A stretch of 13,519 nucleotides of DNA from Anaerolineae bacterium (lineage in GTDB: Bacteria > Chloroflexota > Anaerolineae > B4-G1). This document shows, in pieces, positions 6,204 to 12,883 of this stretch; positions within the stretch are counted from its first letter, which is position 1; every line of letters begins with the position of its first letter. Under the pieces are notes generated by a model. The model was not told the origin of the DNA. It did no database searches and saw only the letters and a list, made by a program, of their open reading frames with translations. The stretch is from contig JAUWOI010000060.1 in NCBI GenBank assembly GCA_030612185.1, positions 1-13,519 on the forward strand, written 5' to 3'. The translations under genes and the position numbers were made by a program.

Positions 6204-7336
6204 CACCACCCCCAATTCGGAATCAGGCTATCAACCAAGTTACCTGCTTGGTCAGAAACCCAATCTGCGGCTTCATCCACAGCATTTTCTGTCCAGTCTA
6301 CTGCGTCCGATGTCCATTCCGCTACATCACCTGCTACATCTTGCGCACCATCCCAGGCTGTGTCAAGCTGTTCACCCATCCATTGAAAACCTGGAGTCAT
6401 CCATTCTTCTATGGGGTCTTCGAGCCACTCGGATACAAAAGCCCATCCCACGCTCGCCACAACTGTAGCGATAACAGCGGGGGCACCAACTAGGCCAATA
6501 GATGCAACCCCGGCCATAAGTAAGGCTCCCCCGGCGAACATTAGGACATCTGTAGTCAAGGCTGCATAGTATTCAGGGTTACTGAATAAACCTTGACCTG
6601 AATACTCGCCGGTTGTGAATCCCATATCTATTGCCAAACCAATTAAGGGAAGCCTTTTCCATACTTTGCCAAGTAGCCCCATATTGGCTGTGCTACCTAA
6701 ACCTAAGCCATCTCGAAGGCTATTTTGAAATACGTTCCACCCCGATTTCACAGGGATTGGTGTTTTCACAAGCCATTGGGTCCACTCTTCGCTGATTGAC
6801 AGAATTTCGACTGCATCATCCTGATAATAAAATATTTCTATGACATATTCATCAACGATGCCAATTGAATTCATCCATGCTGTAAATTGTTCAAATGTTA
6901 TCTCACCTGCATCTTTCAATAGCTCAATATCAGACTTGATGTCTTGCCAGTCTAAATCATTGTTGGTCACAGATTCAAATACAGATCCAGCGCCAGCAAT
7001 CGCTCCAGTTGTTATGGCAGAAACACCAAACTCTACCCACCCCATACCATCCACATTCCGCGCCGCCGTGTCATCCTCCTGCTCAAATATGTTGGCCACG
7101 CGCACCAGTTTATAGCCCAGTTCCTCCAATTGATGCTTCACCCGTTCGCTCTCCGGCCGCACGCGGCCCAGCAGCGGCTCCGCCCGCGCCCGGCTGCGCC
7201 CGTCCCAGGCCCCGGTATCCAGGTTACCGATAGCATTTTGTAGCTCCCGACCGATCTCGGCCATACGGTCAGCCTCGGTGATAAGCCGCCGGCCGACTTC
7301 CCTGGTGTGCTCTGTATCAATGCGAATCTGTGTCAT
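6203..7336 (-). CDS. WXG100-headed effector with hydrophobic, helical C-terminal region
   Basis: The protein has 377 residues. ATG 7336 is chosen because GAGGTG lies 8 nt upstream and the first residues then align with MAQIRIN of the paralogue at 3305-4486. A TTG at 7366 would only add a tail. Residues 1-95 are a WXG100 head with W44-D45-G46 and F84-E-Q-E-D88. A weakly hydrophobic Gly/Ala-rich stretch (101-121) follows, then an acidic middle part (125-190) and a strongly hydrophobic block (about 226-240 and 260-302) with glycine-zipper character. The tail is a run of acidic amphipathic helices rich in Trp and Ala (327-368), ending in IPNWGW. No catalytic motif is seen. A membrane-perturbing toxin fits best, with the overlapping membrane protein as its partner; a structural secreted protein is possible. 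Base composition changes near codon 95, indicating a recombined tail. Confidence 0.8.
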   Translation of the reverse strand: MTQIRIDTEHTREVGRRLITEADRMAEIGRELQNAIGNLDTGAWDGRSRARAEPLLGRVRPESERVKHQLEELGYKLVRVANIFEQEDDTAARNVDGMGWVEFGVSAITTGAIAGAGSVFESVTNNDLDWQDIKSDIELLKDAGEITFEQFTAWMNSIGIVDEYVIEIFYYQDDAVEILSISEEWTQWLVKTPIPVKSGWNVFQNSLRDGLGLGSTANMGLLGKVWKRLPLIGLAIDMGFTTGEYSGQGLFSNPEYYAALTTDVLMFAGGALLMAGVASIGLVGAPAVIATVVASVGWAFVSEWLEDPIEEWMTPGFQWMGEQLDTAWDGAQDVAGDVAEWTSDAVDWTENAVDEAADWVSDQAGNLVDSLIPNWGW

Positions 7337-7401
7337 TGCTTGCACCTCGCCTGCGATGCCGCTCAATTGTCCTTTGCTGTCACAACATGTTCTACTGCGA
7401 T

Positions 7402-7430
7402 TTGTACTCTGCGGGATTGGGTGCTATAAT
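7402..7430 (+). promoter_or_regulatory. Extended -10 promoter for the WXG100 pair
   Basis: TGCTATAAT (7422-7430) is a perfect -10 hexamer with the extended TGn element. TTGTAC at 7402-7407 gives a 17-bp spacer, though the -35 match is only 3/6, as often with extended -10 promoters. Transcription would start near 7437, about 35 nt before ATG 7472, with GGAGG at 7460-7464. Confidence 0.6.
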
Positions 7431-7456
7431 TATACTTCAGTCTCTAACCCTGTCCA
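7429..7456 (-). promoter_or_regulatory. Opposing promoter for the effector cassette
   Basis: Read on the minus strand, TGGACA (7451-7456, 5/6 match to TTGACA) stands 16 bp from TATAAT (7429-7434, 6/6). Its -10 overlaps the -10 of the plus-strand promoter through the palindrome TATAATTATA (7425-7434). Transcription would start near 7422, giving a leader of about 85 nt before ATG 7336. That leader contains the 8-bp palindrome AACATGTT (7384-7391). Confidence 0.55.
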
Positions 7457-7471
7457 GCCGGAGGAAGCCCA

Positions 7472-7747
7472 ATGACCCAAATTGTCGTCTCCCCAGCAAG
7501 GCTCGAAGCCGTCGCCCGCACGTTCGAGGGCAAGAAAACCGAAACAGAGAATATGATCAATACGTTGAGAAGCACGATGAATACTCTGGACGCGGAGTGG
7601 GACGGCGTGGCGCAGAACAAGTTCTACACCGAATGGAATGAGATGATCCCCAAGATGAACCAGTTCACTAGTCTGTTGGGAGAGATCGCCTCGGAACTGC
7701 GCCGCATTGCCCAAGTCTTCCGCGAGACCGACGAGCGCGTGATCTAG
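7472..7747 (+). CDS. WXG100 (ESAT-6-like) protein 1
   Basis: The protein has 91 residues, the standard length for the family. GGAGG sits 7 nt upstream of ATG 7472. The sequence shows the two-helix hairpin with W43-D44-G45 at the turn (LDAEWDGVAQNKF) and F83-R-E-T-D87 after helix 2, where Y/FxxxD/E export signals lie. There is no signal peptide, as expected for ESX substrates. It is paralogous to the next gene, sharing SELRRIA and ending in ETDxxVI, so the two probably form an EsxA/EsxB-like dimer. The likely role is export by the FtsK-type motor encoded opposite, either as a structural substrate or as a partner of effectors. I give no symbol because assignment to EsxA or EsxB cannot be made from sequence alone. 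Confidence 0.93.
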   Translation: MTQIVVSPARLEAVARTFEGKKTETENMINTLRSTMNTLDAEWDGVAQNKFYTEWNEMIPKMNQFTSLLGEIASELRRIAQVFRETDERVI

Positions 7748-7768
7748 CACGCCCTGGTTTAGTCGTCA

Positions 7769-7789
7769 ATTGTGCAGATCCTGCACAAT
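7769..7789. promoter_or_regulatory. Perfect inverted repeat between the two WXG100 genes
   Basis: The arms ATTGTGCAG and CTGCACAAT are perfect 9-mers separated by ATC. No T-run follows, so it is not a standard terminator. It may be a transcript hairpin that sets the ratio of the two proteins, or a regulator site. A weak promoter could overlap it (TGCACA at 7782-7787, 17 bp, CATAAT at 7805-7810). Confidence 0.5.
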
Positions 7790-7830
7790 GGTTTAGGCAG
7801 CAAGCATAATAAGAAAGGAGATAAGGAAAA

Positions 7831-8109
7831 ATGGTTGAGATTCGCGTATCCCCCGAGCGTTTGAGGAGCTCCGCCTCCACGTTGGAGACCCACAAGGCGC
7901 AAGCCGACGACACGTTGAACACCATGATTAGAACTGTCAATGACCTGTCAGGTGAGTGGACCGGCCTGGCGCAGGTTGACTATGCTAATCTGTTCAACGA
8001 ACAGGTGCCCCAAATGCAGAACCAACTCCGCGACATTCTGGAAAACCTGATCAGCGAATTGCGTCGCATCGCCGATGTCTTCGAGGAGACCGATCGAGGC
8101 GTCATCTAG
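7831..8109 (+). CDS. WXG100 (ESAT-6-like) protein 2
   Basis: The protein has 92 residues. AAAGGAG ends 10 nt before ATG 7831, with a second purine-rich AAGGAAAA immediately upstream. It has W43-T44-G45 at the helical turn (SGEWTGLAQVDY) and F84-E-E-T-D88 near the C-terminus. It is paralogous to protein 1, most clearly in the last 20 residues, and lies 83 bp downstream of it in the same orientation. The two are probably co-transcribed and form an antiparallel four-helix bundle, as other WXG100 pairs do; homodimers are also possible. The gene ends 19 bp before the hairpin terminator that separates it from the convergent motor gene. There is no signal peptide or membrane segment. Confidence 0.93.
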   Translation: MVEIRVSPERLRSSASTLETHKAQADDTLNTMIRTVNDLSGEWTGLAQVDYANLFNEQVPQMQNQLRDILENLISELRRIADVFEETDRGVI

Positions 8110-8128
8110 GCTGCTCCCACTCAGCACA

Positions 8129-8159
8129 AAACGGCGATGATGTTAGGTCATCGCCGTTT
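8129..8159. terminator. Bidirectional hairpin terminator between the WXG100 pair and the motor gene
   Basis: AAACGGCGATGA (8129-8140) and TCATCGCCGTTT (8148-8159) form a perfect 12-bp stem with a 7-nt loop. T-rich sequence follows on both strands (GTTTCGTTTCC on plus, CGTTTTG on minus), as expected between convergent genes. The stop codon of the motor gene (8143-8145) lies in the loop, so one arm also encodes its last residues. Confidence 0.8.
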
Positions 8160-11100
8160 CGTTTCCCTCTGGTTCTGCAACTGCGGTTATAGTTTCCTCT
8201 GGCCAACTCGCCGGAGCTACCTCTGCACTGTCCCAGCGTTGCTGTAGCCTGGCCACCCAGTCAGCGACCGACGCGCTATCCCCCGGCGTCGCCACCTGAA
8301 GCATCTCCTCAGAACCGTTGCGCACCACGTAGCCACGGCCAGGGACCATCTGCTTGATCTCTGAGGGTCTTATGCGCAGGCCCAGGGGATTCTGGTCGTT
8401 GGCGTCCAGAACCCGCAAGACAAAGCCCGAACGCCCGATTTTCAACTGTGCGACCAGAGGATCGTTATATCCTATGCCCATTTTGGGCAGCGGGCCGGTC
8501 ACGACGGTGTGTACGTTTACGTCGCGCCCACGTTTGGCCAACGTGGGTAGTCCGTCCTTCACCTCCTGTTCCCCGCCCACTGCGTTGAAGAACTCGTCGT
8601 AGTCATCAAACATCACCACGATGTGCGGCAACTCGTCAGCGCGAGAGATGTCATCACTCAACAGCCCCTCTCGGCGCTGGATCTCGGCCAGCAGCCGGGC
8701 CAGGACGTCGTCCTGACAAAATCTCTCCGGGGTGCGGCAATAGTCCAGGACGTGGGGCATCCCTTCCAGAGAGCGCAGACTATTGCGCCGCCCGGCCACC
8801 AGCACAAATTGCACCTGTTGCGGCGAGTTGAACTCGGCCAACGCCAGGGCCCAGCTCAGCAGCAGCGTGGTCTTGCCCCCCTGGGGTGTGCTGGAGACGA
8901 TGAAGTCGGGACCATCGTCCACCAGATCAACCAGCGCCGGCCGCAACCGCACGCCGTCCAGACCTATCGGGACGGCCAGTTGCGGCTGCTGGGGCAGTGG
9001 CGGCGGGGTCGGGACTCGTGACAACACCTGGCGCATAGGGATCACGGCCTGCAATACTTCTACGGGCTCAGGCCGCGGGCCCTGCCAGGCACAGTTCATC
9101 TTGTCCACAATCTGTTGCAGTTCAGCAATCTGTTTATTCTCGTCCCCTTCGTAGCCTGGGGAGGCGGTCTGGAACTCGAGTGGGGGGCGTCCGTACCACC
9201 CTCGACCGGGAGTAAATTTCTGCTCCTTGCTTGGTCTAAGTCTCGTGCCCATCACGATGCTGTATTCATCGGCGTCTGCCAGGCGCAACACAACCCGGCG
9301 CGCCACCACGCCGCTGATCGCGGTGGGGGTGTCGCCGGCCCGGTCGCCGGCCAGAACGACGTGGACGCCGTAGGGGCCGCCTTCGCGGATGAGGCGCGTC
9401 AGTTGAAGCATCTCGTCCTGGAACAGCGTGCGGAATTCCATAAAGCCTGTGATGATCACCACGATGGCGGGCGGTGCTCCGGCTTCAGACCCTGGGGGCC
9501 GCAGTTCGCGCAGCCGTACCAGCCCATCCACCCCGGCCCGGTTACATAGGTTCTTACGCTCGTCCAGGGAATCGAGCAGGAAGCGAAGCAACCGCTTCAC
9601 GCGCTCGTTGTCCAAGGGGGTGAAGACACCCCCAACGTGGGGCAGGTCCTCAAAGACCTTGAGCGCCTGCCCGCCGAACTCAAGCAAGTAGAAGTGCAGT
9701 TCGTCCGGCGCGTGGGTGCGGGTCAGGCTCATAACCAGGGTGCGGGCCCACATCTCCCTCCCTGACCCCGGCGCGCCGACGACGATCAGTTGCCCATCCT
9801 GCTGATCCAGTTCGAGTAAGAAGGGCAACTGGCGCTGATGGGCAGGATCGGCCAGCAGGCCCAGGAGTGCGCCCAACCAGGGACGGTTGGGCAGAGTGGG
9901 CGGGCGTGAGGGTGGAGGCGACGTCAGTGCAGGAGGTGGGGCGACCGTGACCGCGCTACCGCAGGAGGTGCAAAACTTGGCCCCTGGTCTCAGCAGGCGA
10001 CCACACCGGCGGCAGCGATCTCGCACTGGGGCGCCGCAAGCGTTGCAGAATTTCGCTCTGGCCTGCAGCGGCTCGCCGCAGGCGTGGCAGAAGCGCGTCC
10101 GCGATGTCGGCAGCGTGAGAGCGGCGCGATCGAACACCCAGGCGTTACCATCCCATCCAGCGTACCCCTCCCGAAGCAACAGGTTGGGCAGGGCCACGTG
10201 GTCGGGCAATGGATCAGGCCAGGGGCTGGGCAGTTTGACGACGTTCATCTGCTTTGCCGCGTCCACCAGCCTCGGAATCACCTTGTCAATGTCCGTGGGC
10301 CAGGCGGTTTGGGCATCCTTCTGCTTTTGCGCCTTCCTTGAATCGAACAACACGTTGCGCCGCCCCAGGGGCGAGACTTCGGCAATGACAATACGTTCCT
10401 CTGATTGGAGCGGGCCGGTATCACCCGCGACGTGATAGTGGCCGGCCACGCGCGCGACCTGGAAGAGTTCAAACACGTCGTTGTTGCCCACCTGAAGATA
10501 CCCGCGTCCTGGCATTCGAGGCAAGTTGGCCGCCTCCGGGCGGTGCAGCATCTCCTGGCTTTCCTGGCGCGACTCGACGCGCAGGCAGATGCGGAACTTG
10601 GCATTGGCCCAGATTTGTTGCTTGACCACGCCGGCCGGGCTCTGGGTCGCCAAAATCAAATGCACCCCCAGCGAACGCCCCACCCGTGCTATGGCGATCA
10701 ATTCATCCATGAAGTCTGGATGATCGGTGACCAACTCGGCAAACTCGTCAATAATCACCACCAGGCGCGGCAGTGGTTCCTCGACCTTGCCTTGCCAGTA
10801 CAAATCCTGATAAGAGCCAATGTCGTTAACGCCAGCGTCGTTGAACAGCCGCTTGCGCCGGTCCATCTCGGCTTTCAATGCCACCTGCGCGCGCGCGGTC
10901 AGGTTGCCGCTGAGGTCGGTGACCATGCCCAGTGTATGCGGCAATCTGACCAGGTCGGAGAAGGTGCCGCCACCCTTAAAATCCACCAGTACGAAGCCTA
11001 CGTCATAAGGGTGATGTGCCAGCGCCAGCGCGACCACCAGAGTCTGAACCAGTTCGCTCTTGCCCGATCCGGTGGTACCGGCGACCAGTCCATGGGGGCC

Positions 11101-12510
11101 ATGACCGGTGTGATTCAAATCCAACACCATCGGCTGACTGCCCCGTCGCTCCCCAATCGGCACTTTAATGTACTGATCGGGTAAGCGGCGCTTCCAGTTG
11201 CCTGCTACGTCGTATCTGGCGATGTCTTTGATGCCCATCATGTCCAACAGGCGCACGTTAGAGGGCATGGTGCTGTCCGGCTGAAGCGTGCGCACCTGGA
11301 TGGGGGCCAGGCTGCGCGCCAGTTGCTCGCTCAGGGCTGGATCGGCGTACTCAGGCCAGCAGGAAAAGGTCTCGCCGGCAGCCCCGGCGATGGAGTACTG
11401 AAGTTGCCCGTTGGCCTGGATCTCGACGACGGCGCAACAACCCATCGGTACATGGTGGGGCTGATCCACCATGAAGATGGCTGTAACGTTTAGTTGCTGG
11501 CCCTCGGGTGAGAGCAGCAGGTGGATGGCCGGATCGTTGCGCACCAGCGCGTAGTTCTCCACCAGTACCACTAGCCAGGGCCACGTCGATGTTCCTTCGC
11601 CACGTTGAGCGGCGTACAATTGGTTCTGACGACGGTGCAGTTCCTCCAGCAAATCCTTGAGGACGCCCTCTGCAGACAGAGAGTCGTTGGCCAGGTAATG
11701 CCGTCCAGCCTCGTCACTCAGCGCGTAGGTGTGCGGCAGCCACTTGAGCCACCACCACTCGGCTGTCCGACCGGGCGAGTAAGTGGCCAGGATGTGGACT
11801 TCGTCGGGAGAGTGGTGGACGACCAGGTTGCAGATCAGGGCGCGCGCCACGCCAGTGCGGTCGGGCAACGGGCCGGCAATCCCTAGCGGTCCCGTGCGAA
11901 TGCTGGCCGTCACCGGTACCTGGGGGACCGTGGCATACTCCGCCTCTAAGGCGAGGGCCTCTTTCAGACGGGGATCCGGCATGTCTGGATGGGGCGCTGA
12001 GACAACGGCGGTCGAGGGCAGGCCCCCAATGCCCAGGCGCACGCTCAGGAAATCGGCGTCTTCGGGCCGACGTTCCCACAGCCGGGGGTCACGGTTGCGG
12101 GCGCGGGCGAGCAGCGCAGCCAGATCCGGATCAGTCTCGGTGCGGATGCGCCGTTGTTCCAGCCGCAGGCGTTCCAGTTCGGCCCGTTTTTGTTTCAGGG
12201 CCTCAGCATAAGCGGCTTCCTTTTCCTTGACGTCTTTCTCATGATTCTTGTGTTGCGTCCGCCTGCCAACGATGGAGCCGACCATCGAGAAGCCAGACAT
12301 GGCGACCATCGGGATAGCCATAGTCCAGTCCCCACGAAGCCCTCCGTACACGCCGACCATCACGAATATGCCGGCCAATGGTAGCAGCAATTGCAGCCAA
12401 CTATACTTGGCGAGCGGGCTAATGGTGGGTGGTCCTGGGATCTTGACCTCGCCCTGTGGAAGCGGCTCTTGGATACGGGGCATACGATTGAAGGATGTGG
12501 TTTGGCTCAT
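8143..12510 (-). CDS. FtsK/SpoIIIE-type type VII secretion motor (EccC/EssC class) with internal double zinc ribbon
   Basis: The protein has 1455 residues, in the EssC and fused EccC size range. Two membrane helices (about 36-57, 62-82) and a charged coiled coil (88-122) come first. A degenerate ATPase-like D0 follows (about 205-385, NLVVHHSPDEVHILA). D1 (about 430-700) is intact: Walker A GTTGSGKS (478-485), VDFKGGGTF (509-517), Walker B VVIIDEF with D588-E589. Eight cysteines at 808, 811, 822, 825, 833, 836, 847 and 850 form two CxxC...CxxC zinc ribbons, followed by a Pro-rich linker. D2 (about 880-1120) is degenerate: the P-loop is GAPGSGRE with Arg918 for Lys, and the Walker B acid is missing (VVIITGF). 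D3 (about 1165-1420) keeps PQGGKTT (1209-1215) and MFDDYD (1300-1305). No FHA domain is present. The motor recognises and exports WXG100 substrates at the membrane. The ribosome site before ATG 12510 is weak. It converges on the WXG100 pair. Confidence 0.95.
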   Translation of the reverse strand: MSQTTSFNRMPRIQEPLPQGEVKIPGPPTISPLAKYSWLQLLLPLAGIFVMVGVYGGLRGDWTMAIPMVAMSGFSMVGSIVGRRTQHKNHEKDVKEKEAAYAEALKQKRAELERLRLEQRRIRTETDPDLAALLARARNRDPRLWERRPEDADFLSVRLGIGGLPSTAVVSAPHPDMPDPRLKEALALEAEYATVPQVPVTASIRTGPLGIAGPLPDRTGVARALICNLVVHHSPDEVHILATYSPGRTAEWWWLKWLPHTYALSDEAGRHYLANDSLSAEGVLKDLLEELHRRQNQLYAAQRGEGTSTWPWLVVLVENYALVRNDPAIHLLLSPEGQQLNVTAIFMVDQPHHVPMGCCAVVEIQANGQLQYSIAGAAGETFSCWPEYADPALSEQLARSLAPIQVRTLQPDSTMPSNVRLLDMMGIKDIARYDVAGNWKRRLPDQYIKVPIGERRGSQPMVLDLNHTGHGPHGLVAGTTGSGKSELVQTLVVALALAHHPYDVGFVLVDFKGGGTFSDLVRLPHTLGMVTDLSGNLTARAQVALKAEMDRRKRLFNDAGVNDIGSYQDLYWQGKVEEPLPRLVVIIDEFAELVTDHPDFMDELIAIARVGRSLGVHLILATQSPAGVVKQQIWANAKFRICLRVESRQESQEMLHRPEAANLPRMPGRGYLQVGNNDVFELFQVARVAGHYHVAGDTGPLQSEERIVIAEVSPLGRRNVLFDSRKAQKQKDAQTAWPTDIDKVIPRLVDAAKQMNVVKLPSPWPDPLPDHVALPNLLLREGYAGWDGNAWVFDRAALTLPTSRTRFCHACGEPLQARAKFCNACGAPVRDRCRRCGRLLRPGAKFCTSCGSAVTVAPPPALTSPPPSRPPTLPNRPWLGALLGLLADPAHQRQLPFLLELDQQDGQLIVVGAPGSGREMWARTLVMSLTRTHAPDELHFYLLEFGGQALKVFEDLPHVGGVFTPLDNERVKRLLRFLLDSLDERKNLCNRAGVDGLVRLRELRPPGSEAGAPPAIVVIITGFMEFRTLFQDEMLQLTRLIREGGPYGVHVVLAGDRAGDTPTAISGVVARRVVLRLADADEYSIVMGTRLRPSKEQKFTPGRGWYGRPPLEFQTASPGYEGDENKQIAELQQIVDKMNCAWQGPRPEPVEVLQAVIPMRQVLSRVPTPPPLPQQPQLAVPIGLDGVRLRPALVDLVDDGPDFIVSSTPQGGKTTLLLSWALALAEFNSPQQVQFVLVAGRRNSLRSLEGMPHVLDYCRTPERFCQDDVLARLLAEIQRREGLLSDDISRADELPHIVVMFDDYDEFFNAVGGEQEVKDGLPTLAKRGRDVNVHTVVTGPLPKMGIGYNDPLVAQLKIGRSGFVLRVLDANDQNPLGLRIRPSEIKQMVPGRGYVVRNGSEEMLQVATPGDSASVADWVARLQQRWDSAEVAPASWPEETITAVAEPEGNETAMT

Positions 12511-12597
12511 AGATCTTCAGTAAATCTGTATGTGATAGACTGGTCATGCAGAGAATACAGGGCCGGAGCAATCTGGCATCAGAGTTTGCACCATTTC

Positions 12598-12762
12598 TTA
12601 TTGTACCCATACTGGCACGGATTGCAAGTCGAGTCCGGCGTCCGTGGGCGTGTTCCAGGCGAAACGGGGGGTGTTGTTGTTCGTGTAGGGTCGCGTCCAG
12701 CCGGAGGGACGCACGTTGGAGGCTTTGCCCGGCCGGGTGGTATCCGGTTCAGTCGAGTTCAT
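12598..12762 (-). pseudogene. Short ORF resembling a fragment of an Ig-like surface protein
   Basis: A 54-residue frame with ATG 12762 and TAA at 12598-12600 lies 87 bp upstream of the motor gene on the same strand. The middle (PSGWTRPYTNNNTPRFAW) has the look of repeated Ig-like or carbohydrate-binding domains of large surface proteins. There is no clear ribosome site. It may be a relic of a longer gene or a chance ORF. The stop codon overlaps the -10 hexamer of the candidate motor promoter. Confidence 0.3.
12600..12627 (-). promoter_or_regulatory. Candidate promoter for the motor gene
   Basis: Read on the minus strand, TTGCAA (12622-12627, 4/6) is 16 bp from TACAAT (12600-12605, 5/6). Transcription would start near 12593, giving a leader of about 83 nt before ATG 12510. 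Confidence 0.35.
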
Positions 12763-12813
12763 TGAGAAATGCCGCCGCCGAACGGGGCTTAACCCTCGAT
12801 CAGGCCCTGCTAT

Positions 12814-12863
12814 TGTCCTTTGTTGGACAGGACAAATGTCCCTGGCTTTCAGACATCTGTCCT
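12814..12863. repeat. Cluster of five TGTCC/GGACA boxes forming alternative hairpins
   Basis: TGTCC or its complement occurs at 12814, 12825, 12830, 12837 and 12858. AGGACAAATGTC (12829-12840) and GACATCTGTCCT (12852-12863) form a 12-bp stem with one A-C mismatch and an 11-nt loop. TTGTCC (12813-12818) could pair instead with GGACAA (12830-12835). It could be an operator cluster or a structured leader. No T-run follows. Confidence 0.4.
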
Positions 12864-12883
12864 ATGGTAACCAGAGCAGTCCC

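Larger units (their letters stand above)
4540..7060. other. AT-rich island holding the effector cassette
   Basis: Base composition drops sharply across this stretch. By hand count, 4981-5040 is 20/60 G+C, while 9301-9360 in the motor gene is 47/60. The right edge lies inside the effector gene: its first ~95 codons (7050-7336) are GC-rich like the neighbours, while the rest is AT-rich. The left edge is near the end of the EspG-like gene. This suggests horizontal acquisition of an effector tail, membrane protein and EspG-like gene behind a resident WXG100 head. No integrase, attachment repeat or insertion sequence is visible at the edges, so homologous recombination through the head is more likely than site-specific integration. 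The edges are approximate. Confidence 0.6.

Noticed and set aside
7337..7366. TTG start at 7366 for the hydrophobic effector
   Set aside because: ATG 7336 has a strong GAGGTG site and aligns with the paralogue start.
8354..12211. Many open frames opposite or within the motor gene
   Set aside because: They are shadow frames of a GC-rich coding region, with Arg/Pro/Ser-rich compositions and no ribosome sites.
12695..12707. A 13-bp match GTCCAGCCGGAGG to 7452-7464, which contains the ribosome site of WXG100 protein 1
   Set aside because: Short GC-rich match without shared context; a chance match or common ribosome-site motif is enough.
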